Assembly (NCBI GenBank): GCA_903958915.1 | Contig: CAJBVC010000042.1 | Location: 1 to 5,499, forward strand | DNA: 5,499 nt | Direction: 5' to 3' | From: an uncultured beta proteobacterium | GTDB lineage: Bacteria; Pseudomonadota; Gammaproteobacteria; Burkholderiales; Burkholderiaceae_C | Made by a program: the position numbers and the translations under genes | The notes under the pieces: generated by a model | Database searches by the model: none | The model's input: only the letters and a program-made list of their open reading frames with translations | What the model was told of the DNA's origin: nothing | Shown: one piece after another, positions 1 to 5,339 of the stretch | Position numbering within the stretch: the first letter of the stretch is position 1 | Layout: each line of letters begins with the position of its first letter

Positions 1-173
1 CGCCCGATGGCCTGGTGCAGGTGGACGGTGAGTGGCGCTATGCCGAGTGGGCCGAGGGCGGTTTTGTGCGCTCGCTGGGGCTCGATGGCGATGCGATCAC
101 GCCAGCGCTTGCGGTGCGACCCAGCTTGCAGTTGGACGCAGTGGCAGCGGATGGGGTTGCTTTGCCACAGTGA
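1..173 (+). CDS. C-terminal end of probable penicillin-binding protein 1A (partial)
   Basis: Only the last 56 codons are present; the reading frame begins at base 3 and ends in TGA at 171-173. The visible peptide contains GLVQVDGEWRYAEWAEGG followed by VRSLGLDGD. This resembles the tail of betaproteobacterial class A penicillin-binding proteins (PBP1A), where a Gly-Val/Leu-Val segment and a G-[ED]-W-x-Y-x-E motif come after the transpeptidase domain. Such proteins are inner-membrane glycosyltransferase/transpeptidases that polymerise and cross-link peptidoglycan in the periplasm. None of the catalytic domains lies inside the window, so the call rests on the tail alone. The last residues (about 35-56) are Ala/Val/Leu-rich low complexity, as is common at PBP1A C-termini. 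The next gene is convergent, with its stop 45 bp away. An unrelated cell-envelope protein cannot be excluded. Confidence 0.55.
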   Translation, partial: PDGLVQVDGEWRYAEWAEGGFVRSLGLDGDAITPALAVRPSLQLDAVAADGVALPQ

Positions 174-187
174 CCTTTGCCGCAGTG
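161..187 (+). repeat. Short tandem direct repeat across the stop codon
   Basis: TTTGCCACAGTG at 161-172 and TTTGCCGCAGTG at 176-187 match at 11 of 12 bases with a 15-bp period. The first copy supplies the final residues and part of the stop codon of the upstream gene; the second lies in the 45-bp convergent gap. It looks like a small slippage duplication. No function is apparent. Confidence 0.4.
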
Positions 188-218
188 GTGTCTGCTGGCG
201 CTGCCACCCGTATCCTTT

Positions 219-650
219 TCAGGTGAGGCTGCGGATGTGGCTGGCTACTGCCTGCAACTGGGCGCCATTCATGCGAACGATGAATTTTCTGGACACCGAA
301 TTGATGACCTTGACGGCGCCAGACATGCCCAATCGAGCGGACTGCTCGGTGATGAAGCCCAGATCGGCCATTTTTAGTCCTCGCAGGAAGTAATAGTCCA
401 TACCGGCATCGACCAGCTCTGCGACGAGGTCGGCCAGGGCATCACCATGCCCGCGTTGGTCCGGTTGGCTGTCGATGGCATTCAGGACCGCGTCAGCCCT
501 GGCATGCAATGCCTGCGTGTATTGGAATTTCATCGAAGGAACAGCCGCTGGCGTCGCTTTTTTTGCAACGGCCTTTGCTGCCGGCTTGGGTGTTAGCTTG
601 GATGCTGGCTTTTTGGCGCTGGGGGTGGACTTGCTGGCGGTGGTAGTCAT
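219..650 (-). CDS. Conserved hypothetical protein with Lys/Ala/Pro-rich N-terminal tail
   Basis: The protein has 143 residues, with ATG at 650-648 and TGA at 221-219. A GAGAA element 7 nt upstream of the ATG could serve as a ribosome binding site. Residues 1-39 are low complexity and strongly basic (Lys, Ala, Pro, Ser, Thr), like the tails of histone H1-like and PhaF/AlgP proteins, though those usually carry the tail at the C-terminus. Residues 40-143 form a compact region containing ALADLVAELVDAGMDYYFLR and later GFITEQSARLGMSG, predicted to be helical. I recall similar small proteins in Betaproteobacteria but no assigned function. The basic tail suggests binding to nucleic acid or another polyanion; this is inference only. 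There is no signal peptide or membrane segment. Met40 (ATG at 533-531) is an alternative start that would remove the tail. The gene diverges from the metalloprotease gene and shares a 234-bp regulatory region with it. Confidence 0.75.
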   Translation of the reverse strand: MTTTASKSTPSAKKPASKLTPKPAAKAVAKKATPAAVPSMKFQYTQALHARADAVLNAIDSQPDQRGHGDALADLVAELVDAGMDYYFLRGLKMADLGFITEQSARLGMSGAVKVINSVSRKFIVRMNGAQLQAVASHIRSLT

Positions 651-703
651 CGGCTTGTTCTCATGGGTTGTATACGTTCAACAATGCGTCGAACTTGCTG
701 AAT

Positions 704-721
704 TGTGTACGACTGTACACA
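704..721. promoter_or_regulatory. Operator-like inverted repeat 1 (TGTAC-N4-GTACA)
   Basis: TGTGTACGACTGTACACA is a perfect inverted repeat with 7-bp arms and a 4-bp spacer. Its core TGTAC-N4-GTACA lies at 706-719. It sits 54 bp upstream of the minus-strand ATG at 650 and 3 bp before a TTGTCA candidate -35 box for the plus strand, so a protein bound here could affect both genes. The size and symmetry fit a dimeric helix-turn-helix regulator. TetR-, GntR- and LuxR-type proteins all use sites of this general form. The regulator itself is not in the window. Confidence 0.5.
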
Positions 722-723
722 TC

Positions 724-751
724 TTGTCAATGCAAGAATTGTTAATACTTT
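724..751 (+). promoter_or_regulatory. Candidate sigma-70 promoter for the metalloprotease gene
   Basis: TTGTCA at 724-729 matches the -35 consensus at five of six bases. TACTTT at 746-751, 16 bp downstream, is a weak -10 match in an AT-rich stretch. It would leave an untranslated leader of roughly 125 nt before the ATG at 885, with inverted repeat 2 lying inside that leader. The -10 match is poor, so this is tentative. Confidence 0.22.
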
Positions 752-783
752 CATTAGTGCGCTTCGCTACTACGCAATGGAAA

Positions 784-797
784 TGTACAAACGTACA
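784..797. promoter_or_regulatory. Operator-like inverted repeat 2 (TGTAC-N4-GTACA)
   Basis: TGTACAAACGTACA has the same 5-bp arms and the same 4-bp spacing as inverted repeat 1, and both copies continue with CA on the right side. The spacer sequences differ (GACT against AAAC), which suggests selection on the arms rather than recent duplication. The two centres are 78 bp apart. This site lies about 88 bp upstream of the chosen metalloprotease start. Confidence 0.45.
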
Positions 798-884
798 CAC
801 ATTCCGAGAAACCACATTGCACCAGTAGACAGCGCCTTCGATTACAGTCGTTCCTTCGCTATTCGCAACCTGACAAGATTTCGC

Positions 885-3581
885 ATGACAATTCCAACCA
901 ATACACACTTGGCAACGGCGCTCGCCCGTTGGGTCGCTCCCTTCCTGGTACTCGCTGGATGCGCTGGCAGCCATGGCCTGGCACAGGCACAGACGGAGAT
1001 AACGCCACCCCCTCCCAAGCCGCCCGCGACCGCAGCATCAGCGCCCGCGCCTGTAGCAGCACCTGCTGCGCCTGCGGCCAATCCCGCAGCACCCAAACCC
1101 TTCAAGGACATCATCAAGGACGCCAAGGAGCACAAGGGGTATTACACGCTGTGGCAGAAGGATGAGAAAGTCTGGATGGAGATCCGGCCTGAGCAGTTGG
1201 GCAAGCCATTCTTCTTCTCCGGCAGTGTGGCCAATGCAGTAGGCGAGCGCGGGTTGTATGCCAGCTTCATGAACGGCAGCGACCATGCCGAGTTTCGCAA
1301 GATCGGCAACCAGGTGCAATTGATCGCCAAGAACATGGCGTTCTATGCCACTCCCGGCACGCCCCAGGCGCACGCGCTGGCGCAGGGCTTCTCGGACAGC
1401 CTGCTCAGCAGCGCCCCTGTGGTGAGCGCCCCCCACCCGGATACCAAAGGCGTCCTGATAGAACTCAATGCCCTGTTGTTCAACGACATCATCGGCTACT
1501 CCACCAATCTGGAGCGTGCTTTTCGCATGAGTTTTGCATTGGACAAGGCCAACACCAGCATCGCCAAGTTCAATGTGGATGACAAATTGACCGGTGTATT
1601 GGTCAACAACCATTTTTCTGTGCCACGTATTGCAGCGCCACCCCTGACGCCACCCCCGACACCGGCAACCCCGCCACCAGCCAACCTGCCGGATGCACGC
1701 AGCCTGTTTGTGGGGGTGTACTACAACTTCATGCCGCTGCCTGAGCAGACCATGCGTCCACGCATGGCGGACGACCGTATTGGCCACTTCGTGACCAGCA
1801 TCGATGATTACACCGACGACACGACGGTCAAAACCAAGCGCCACTTTGTCAACCGCTGGCGTCTGGAAAAAGCGGACCCTGCTGCTGCAATGTCCGAGCC
1901 CAAGCAACCCATCACGTTCTGGCTGGACAAGAATGTTCCCGAGAAGTACCGCAAATCTGTTGCCGACGGCATCGAGTTGTGGAACCTGGCGTTCGAGAAG
2001 ATTGGCTTCAAGAATGCCATAGTGGCCAAACAGCAGGCAGAGACCGACAGTTTTGACACGCTGGACTCGCGCCACGCATCGATTCGCTGGGTGATGGGCT
2101 CCGACGTGAGCTTTGCACGTGGCCCCAGCGTGACCGATGCGCGCAGTGGCGAGATACTGGATGCTGACATCATGATGTCCGATGGGTTTGGGCGCGGGGC
2201 GCGCAATCAGGTGGCCGAGGAATTGCCTCGGACGATTCCAATCAACCATGTCCACAGCCACAAGCATGGCGAGGAGTGCAGCTTTGCGCACGGGGCCGCA
2301 TTTGAGCTGGATTTCGCCCTGGATGTACTGGAGGCGCGCGGTGATGGCGACATGAGCAGCCCACAAGCGGACGCGTTGGCGCAAGCCTATGTCAAGGAGG
2401 TCATTGCCCATGAAGTGGGGCACACGCTGGGTCTGCGCCACAACTTCCGCGGCTCCACGGTTTACACGGCGGCGCAGTTGCAGGACGTCGCATTCACCAA
2501 GGCAAACGGCACGGCCTCCTCAGTGATGGACTACGTGCCCTTCAACCTCGCCGTGAAAGGTGAACAACAGGGGGAATACATTACCTCGACGCTTGGACCT
2601 TATGACTTGTGGGCGATCGAGTACGCCTACAAACCCCTTGAGCCAGAGCAGGAAACTGCAGAGCTTGCGCGGATAACGGCTCGCTCCACGGAACCCTGGC
2701 TGGCCTACAGCACCGATGAAGACTCGGGCACCGGTGCCCTGTCGGACCCTGCAGTCAACCAGTTCGACCTGGGTTCGGACCCGCTGGCCTATGTGCAAAA
2801 ACGCCTGTTGATATCGAAAGAGCTGTGGGACCGGGCCCACAAACGTCAGCTCAAGGACGGTGAAAGTTACGAGACCTTACGGCGCAATGTAAATTCGGGT
2901 TTGCGCCAGTTTGCACGTACGGTTCAGATCGCCACCAAATACATCGGTGGCACCACCACCCTGCGCGACCGGGCTGGCACGGGCCGCCCCACCTTCACAC
3001 CCGTACCCGCTGCACAGCAGCGCCAGGCACTGCAGATGGTCGCCGATACTTTGTTCAGCGCCAGGAATTTTGTCTTTACCCCCGAGCTGCTGAGCCGCAT
3101 GGGCATGGATCAGACGACGTACACTGGGGCGCCACGCGCAACACTTTCGCCCGCCGCTGTCATGCTGACCACGCAAACCGCAGCGCTGGACCAGCTGATG
3201 TCGGATACCGTGGCCGCGCGCGTGCTGGGATCCGTTGAACTTGCGAAAAACCCCAAGGATGTCCTGAGCCTCAACGAGCTGTACGGCACCTTGCAATCGT
3301 CCATCTGGAGCGAACTCGGCACGGCCAACGACATCACGTCGTTCCGGCGTGATCTGCAGCGCGAACACGTCAAGCGCGTCGCCCAGGCCATCATCAAACC
3401 CAGCGGCGCCACGCGCGCAGACGCCCGCAGCCTGCAACGCCAGCATGCCACTGCGTTGCTGGCCAAGATCCGCTTGGCCGCTGGCCGGATGAAAAGTGCC
3501 GAGGCGCGCGCGCACCTGATGGAGAGCGAAGTGATGCTGGCCGAAGCACTGAAAGCGCCGTTGATGCGCAGTGCCATTTAG
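885..3581 (+). CDS. Exported zinc-dependent metalloprotease, DUF5118/DUF5117/DUF4953 family
   Basis: From ATG 885 the protein has 898 residues and ends in TAG at 3579-3581. Residues 1-26 form an export signal ending in LVLAGC, a good lipobox with Cys26, so it may be a lipoprotein. A signal peptidase I site after AQA (residues 32-34) is the alternative. A Pro/Ala-rich linker runs to about residue 72. FKDIIKDAKEHKGYYTLWQK from residue 73 fits the small DUF5118 domain, followed by DUF5117, which is interrupted by a Pro-rich stretch at about 251-269. The catalytic domain carries HEVGHTLGLRH at 509-519 (zinc ligands His509, His513, His519; catalytic Glu510), a full metzincin signature. A Met-turn, SSVMDY with Met548, follows. 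The length is normal for the family and no frameshift is seen. The substrate is unknown; location is periplasmic or outer-membrane. The frame is open back to 705, but an earlier start would bury the signal peptide. The Shine-Dalgarno is weak. Confidence 0.9.
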   Translation: MTIPTNTHLATALARWVAPFLVLAGCAGSHGLAQAQTEITPPPPKPPATAASAPAPVAAPAAPAANPAAPKPFKDIIKDAKEHKGYYTLWQKDEKVWMEIRPEQLGKPFFFSGSVANAVGERGLYASFMNGSDHAEFRKIGNQVQLIAKNMAFYATPGTPQAHALAQGFSDSLLSSAPVVSAPHPDTKGVLIELNALLFNDIIGYSTNLERAFRMSFALDKANTSIAKFNVDDKLTGVLVNNHFSVPRIAAPPLTPPPTPATPPPANLPDARSLFVGVYYNFMPLPEQTMRPRMADDRIGHFVTSIDDYTDDTTVKTKRHFVNRWRLEKADPAAAMSEPKQPITFWLDKNVPEKYRKSVADGIELWNLAFEKIGFKNAIVAKQQAETDSFDTLDSRHASIRWVMGSDVSFARGPSVTDARSGEILDADIMMSDGFGRGARNQVAEELPRTIPINHVHSHKHGEECSFAHGAAFELDFALDVLEARGDGDMSSPQADALAQAYVKEVIAHEVGHTLGLRHNFRGSTVYTAAQLQDVAFTKANGTASSVMDYVPFNLAVKGEQQGEYITSTLGPYDLWAIEYAYKPLEPEQETAELARITARSTEPWLAYSTDEDSGTGALSDPAVNQFDLGSDPLAYVQKRLLISKELWDRAHKRQLKDGESYETLRRNVNSGLRQFARTVQIATKYIGGTTTLRDRAGTGRPTFTPVPAAQQRQALQMVADTLFSARNFVFTPELLSRMGMDQTTYTGAPRATLSPAAVMLTTQTAALDQLMSDTVAARVLGSVELAKNPKDVLSLNELYGTLQSSIWSELGTANDITSFRRDLQREHVKRVAQAIIKPSGATRADARSLQRQHATALLAKIRLAAGRMKSAEARAHLMESEVMLAEALKAPLMRSAI

Positions 3582-3589
3582 TCCCGCAG

Positions 3590-3617
3590 CGCTTGTGGAA
3601 TAAGCGTGGCCAGCTAT
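3590..3617. repeat. Intergenic repeat, copy 1 (left boundary of the nuclease island)
   Basis: The segment begins 8 bp after the metalloprotease stop and matches 5280-5307 in the same orientation at 24 of 28 positions with no gaps. Shared blocks are GTGGAATA, GCGTG and CCAGCTAT. CGCTT at 3590-3594 pairs with AAGCG at 3602-3606, giving a 5-bp stem with a 7-nt loop. No T-run follows, so it is a poor rho-independent terminator. From memory, the GCGCTT...AAGCG...AGCTAT pattern resembles a small repeat scattered between genes in Comamonadaceae. Confidence 0.55.
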
Positions 3618-3694
3618 TGAATTGGTAGTGATTTGATCGGAGAAGCCAAACGTTCAACTTCTATCGCCGGGTTTGCTCATTGATCTCTGGCTGG

Positions 3695-3898
3695 CTACAG
3701 ATCGAGGTAGGCACCTCTTTGTTTGAGCCACTCCTTGTGTTCGCGGTATCGCGGCATGACCTTGTCCACCTCGTTCCAAAAGGCGTCTGAATGGTCGCGC
3801 TGGCGCAAGTGGCACAGTTCATGAACGATGATGTAGTCAATCACCGTTAGGGGAGCCATCAGCAAAAAGGGATGCTCGACCTCGCTGTATTCGCTCAT
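3695..3898 (-). pseudogene. C-terminal fragment of YgjP/DUF45 (M48-type) metallopeptidase
   Basis: Translation from ATG 3898-3896 gives 67 residues. APLTVIDYIIVHELCHLRQR followed by DHSDAFWNEVDKVMPRY is the characteristic C-terminus of YgjP-like (DUF45) zinc hydrolases. It has the zinc motif HELCH and a downstream His in DHS that fits the third ligand. Full members are about 220-250 residues. Here roughly the first two thirds are missing, including the conserved RWGSC region. Family similarity appears to start near the EHPFLLMAP segment (about 3875). The frame is open up to an ATG at 3949, but residues encoded by 3899-3949 do not look like the family. The ATG at 3898 overlaps the stop of a small upstream ORF. 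Full-length relatives are often encoded beside hsdR in type I restriction loci. An independently translated mini-protein is possible, but a deletion remnant is more likely. Confidence 0.7.
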
Positions 3899-3981
3899 GG
3901 CAAGCCCGCTACAACCATGGCCACATCCATGGTGACTGGCCAAGCGCATTCACGTAAGAGGTGCGGCTCAAGCAGGGTCAT
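3895..3981 (-). other. 28-codon ORF linked by ATGA overlaps between the nuclease gene and the YgjP fragment
   Basis: ATG at 3981-3979 overlaps the TGA of the nuclease gene (ATGA), and its own TGA at 3897-3895 overlaps the ATG of the YgjP fragment (ATGA again). It encodes 28 residues beginning MTLLEPHLLRE. I do not recognise the peptide. It may be the first codons of a gene whose body was deleted, a coupling peptide, or chance. It accounts for most of the gap between the two neighbouring genes. Confidence 0.3.
3914..3933. repeat. Inverted repeat with two CCATGG cores
   Basis: ACCATGG at 3914-3920 and CCATGGT at 3927-3933 are perfect complements separated by 6 bp. They lie just upstream of the point where YgjP similarity starts. 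This could be a hairpin at a deletion junction or chance. No terminator-like T-run follows on either strand. Confidence 0.4.
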
Positions 3982-5036
3982 TGCGCAACATCCCCATCTT
4001 CGTCGTCTGTCAACTCACGCTCCAACTGTTCGATGCTGGGCAGGCTGGTTTTCAGGGTGGCAGGCAAAGACTCAACCAGCTGGTACTCAGCCACGCCCAT
4101 AGGCTTGGTGGCATCGCGCAGGGCATATTCGGCAACCACCTTGTTCTTGCTTTTACACAGCAGCAGGCCGATGGTAGGGCCGTCTTGCTCTGCCTTTACC
4201 TGCGCATCCACTGCGGTGAGGTAAAAGCCCAATTGCCCTAAATGCTCTGGTTTGAACTTGCCGCTTTTGAGCTCAATTACCACATAGCAGCGCAGCTTGA
4301 GGTGGTAAAAAAGCAGGTCGATAAAAAACTCTTCACCCCCCACATCGAGCAGCACCTGCCTGCCCACAAAGGCAAAGCCAGCGCCCAGCTCCAGTAAAAA
4401 CTCAGTCACATGTTTGACCAACGCGTTTTCAACCGCACGCTCCTGTGCACCATTGGTCAGGCCCAGGAAGTCAAAACGATAGGGGTCTTTGAGCGTTTCA
4501 CGCGCCAGGTCAGACTGCGGCTTAGGCAGGCTCACGGCAAAATTCGTTACCGCTTGCCCGGCCCGCTCTCGCGCCTTGACTTCGATCTGCATCACCAGCA
4601 CATTGCGTGACCAATTGTTGGCCATGGCTTGCTGGGCATACCAGTGGCGGTCTTCGGGGGTGTCCAGCTTGTCGAGCAGCGCCAGTTGGTGGTACCAAGG
4701 CAATTGTGCAAGCACCCCTTGCACAATTTCAGCATCTGGCCACGCCTGGGCAAAGGCACGCATGTATTTCAGGTTGCGGGGCGAAAAACCCTTCATGTCC
4801 GGGAAGGCAGTGCGCAGGTCATGTGCCAGCCGCTCGATCACCTTGGCACCCCAGCCCTCGTTGCTTTGGCGCGCCAGAATGTCGTGGCCAATATGCCAGT
4901 ACAGCCCCACCAGCTCGCGGTTGACGGCTAACGCGGCGCGCTGCTGGGCCGTGTGGATGCGCGTTTTGAGATCGACCAGCCACTCAGCGTAGCCGCTAGG
5001 TGGGGGCGTCAATGATGGTGGTGAGGTAGGGGTCAT
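3978..5036 (-). CDS. YhcG/DUF1016 family PD-(D/E)xK nuclease
   Basis: The protein has 352 residues, ATG 5036-5034, TGA 3980-3978, with a family-typical length. The N-terminal DUF1016_N helical domain covers about residues 15-160. It includes AALAVNRELVGLYWHIGHDI, then GWGAKVIERLAHDLRTAFPD and GFSPRNLKYMRAFAQAWPD, hallmark family segments. The C-terminal YhcG domain covers about 175-325. Its PD-(D/E)xK core is Asp240 in FFIDLLFYHLKLRC and Glu255-Leu-Lys257 in VVIELKSGKFKPE, so the active site looks complete. LLLCKSKNKVVAEYALRD at 291-308 is also typical. The first 14 residues are Pro/Ser/Thr-rich and the last 13 acidic. The family is a predicted nuclease group often found within type I restriction-modification and other defence loci; its cellular role is poorly defined. 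No strong ribosome binding site precedes the ATG. A 24-codon stub ends 7 nt upstream, so expression may be coupled to it. It is the only intact gene in this island. Confidence 0.93.
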   Translation of the reverse strand: MTPTSPPSLTPPPSGYAEWLVDLKTRIHTAQQRAALAVNRELVGLYWHIGHDILARQSNEGWGAKVIERLAHDLRTAFPDMKGFSPRNLKYMRAFAQAWPDAEIVQGVLAQLPWYHQLALLDKLDTPEDRHWYAQQAMANNWSRNVLVMQIEVKARERAGQAVTNFAVSLPKPQSDLARETLKDPYRFDFLGLTNGAQERAVENALVKHVTEFLLELGAGFAFVGRQVLLDVGGEEFFIDLLFYHLKLRCYVVIELKSGKFKPEHLGQLGFYLTAVDAQVKAEQDGPTIGLLLCKSKNKVVAEYALRDATKPMGVAEYQLVESLPATLKTSLPSIEQLERELTDDEDGDVAQ

Positions 5037-5043
5037 GGCGTAG

Positions 5044-5118
5044 CTACTGCTTGCCCGGGCGCTTCAGCGTGCGCTGGCGCAGCAGGTCGAGTAGGTTGAT
5101 TGGTAGCTTATGGGGCAT
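5044..5118 (-). pseudogene. Truncated stub resembling the start of an AlbA_2-type ATP-binding protein
   Basis: ATG at 5118-5116 opens a 24-residue frame ending in TAG at 5046-5044, 7 nt before the nuclease ATG. It starts MPHKLPINLLDLLRQRT. This resembles the N-terminus of AlbA_2-domain (Schlafen-like, divergent AAA) proteins, which commonly begin LPINI-x-x-LL and continue into an ESERIEFK-type motif. Here that motif is absent and the frame ends LKRPGKQ. One reading is an in-frame internal deletion that fused the first and last codons of the gene. AlbA_2 proteins frequently neighbour YhcG genes in type I restriction loci, which supports the reading. A short leader peptide is the alternative. 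Confidence 0.42.
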
Positions 5119-5135
5119 ACGTCATTGTGATGGTT

Positions 5136-5213
5136 TCAGAGCGGTTCATACACCCGCACATCGATGGGCAATTCACCCAACGTGGCTTCTATGTGCTCGC
5201 GCACAGCGGCCCA
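5136..5213 (-). pseudogene. C-terminal coding remnant of an unrecognised protein
   Basis: One minus-strand frame ends in TGA at 5138-5136 and encodes a convincing protein end, with VREHIEATLGE running into LPIDVRVYEPL. Codon use is normal for the region. The frame is open up to about 5303 but has no suitable ATG, and above 5213 its composition (Cys, His and Trp runs) stops looking coding. In the neighbouring frame, GTIIPLSVAKLTL (about 5218-5256) looks coding. A single-base deletion near 5215-5225 could therefore have split one ancestral frame. I cannot name the family. The stub ends 17 bp before the next stub's ATG, an operon-like spacing. Confidence 0.35.
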
Positions 5214-5279
5214 CGGCAGAGGGTGAGTTTGGCAACGGACAGGGGAATGATGGTGCCAACATGTGAAAAGTACGAATTT

Positions 5280-5307
5280 CGCCCGTGGAATATGCGTGAC
5301 CAGCTAT
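5280..5307. repeat. Intergenic repeat, copy 2 (right boundary of the nuclease island)
   Basis: This is the partner of the copy at 3590-3617, in direct orientation and exactly 1690 bp away, 24 of 28 bases identical. The hairpin is degraded here: the arms are CGC...GCG rather than CGCTT...AAGCG. The sequence continues CAAAGCAGGAGC to 5319, which also resembles the dispersed Comamonadaceae element I recall. It lies just downstream of the histidine kinase stop, as copy 1 lies just downstream of the metalloprotease stop. Confidence 0.5.
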
Positions 5308-5339
5308 CAAAGCAGGAGCGCTCTGGTTCACACGGAATG

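Larger units (their letters stand above)
651..884. promoter_or_regulatory. Divergent intergenic control region
   Basis: This 234-bp stretch separates two divergently transcribed genes and is visibly richer in A/T than its neighbours. It holds two matching inverted repeats (listed separately) and one plausible plus-strand promoter. The metalloprotease frame stays open back to 705, but the residues it would encode there look non-coding and precede a normal signal peptide. I therefore treat 705-884 as non-coding. No RNA gene was recognised in it. Confidence 0.55.

Noticed and set aside
704..721. SOS (LexA) box
   Set aside because: The CTG-N10-CAG arrangement of the Beta/Gammaproteobacterial LexA site is not present. 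The arms are TGTAC/GTACA with a 4-bp spacer.
705..884. N-terminal extension of the metalloprotease from a GTG at 705 or ATG at 777
   Set aside because: It would put about 35-60 atypical residues before a standard signal peptide and would include both inverted repeats in coding sequence. ATG 885 gives a clean signal peptide.
1038..2441. Long minus-strand open frame (467 codons) antisense to the metalloprotease gene
   Set aside because: It is the antisense shadow of a GC-rich gene. The translation is full of Arg, His, Gly and Val without family motifs, while the opposite strand encodes a complete zinc protease.
3590..3606. Rho-independent terminator for the metalloprotease gene
   Set aside because: The stem is only 5 bp and no T-run follows. 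The segment is better explained as part of the repeat shared with 5280-5307.
4489..4992. Plus-strand open frame (167 codons) opposite the nuclease gene
   Set aside because: It is Ser/Arg/Cys/Trp-rich with no recognisable motif and lies fully opposite a well-conserved YhcG gene, so it is a shadow.
5051..5266. Plus-strand open frame of 71 codons over the stub region
   Set aside because: It has no motif or ribosome binding site, and its composition is Arg/Trp-rich. The minus strand here carries the more protein-like stubs.
3590..5307. CRISPR array or IS element with terminal repeats
   Set aside because: There are only two repeat copies, in direct rather than inverted orientation, with coding sequence between them and no transposase. 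Neither structure fits.
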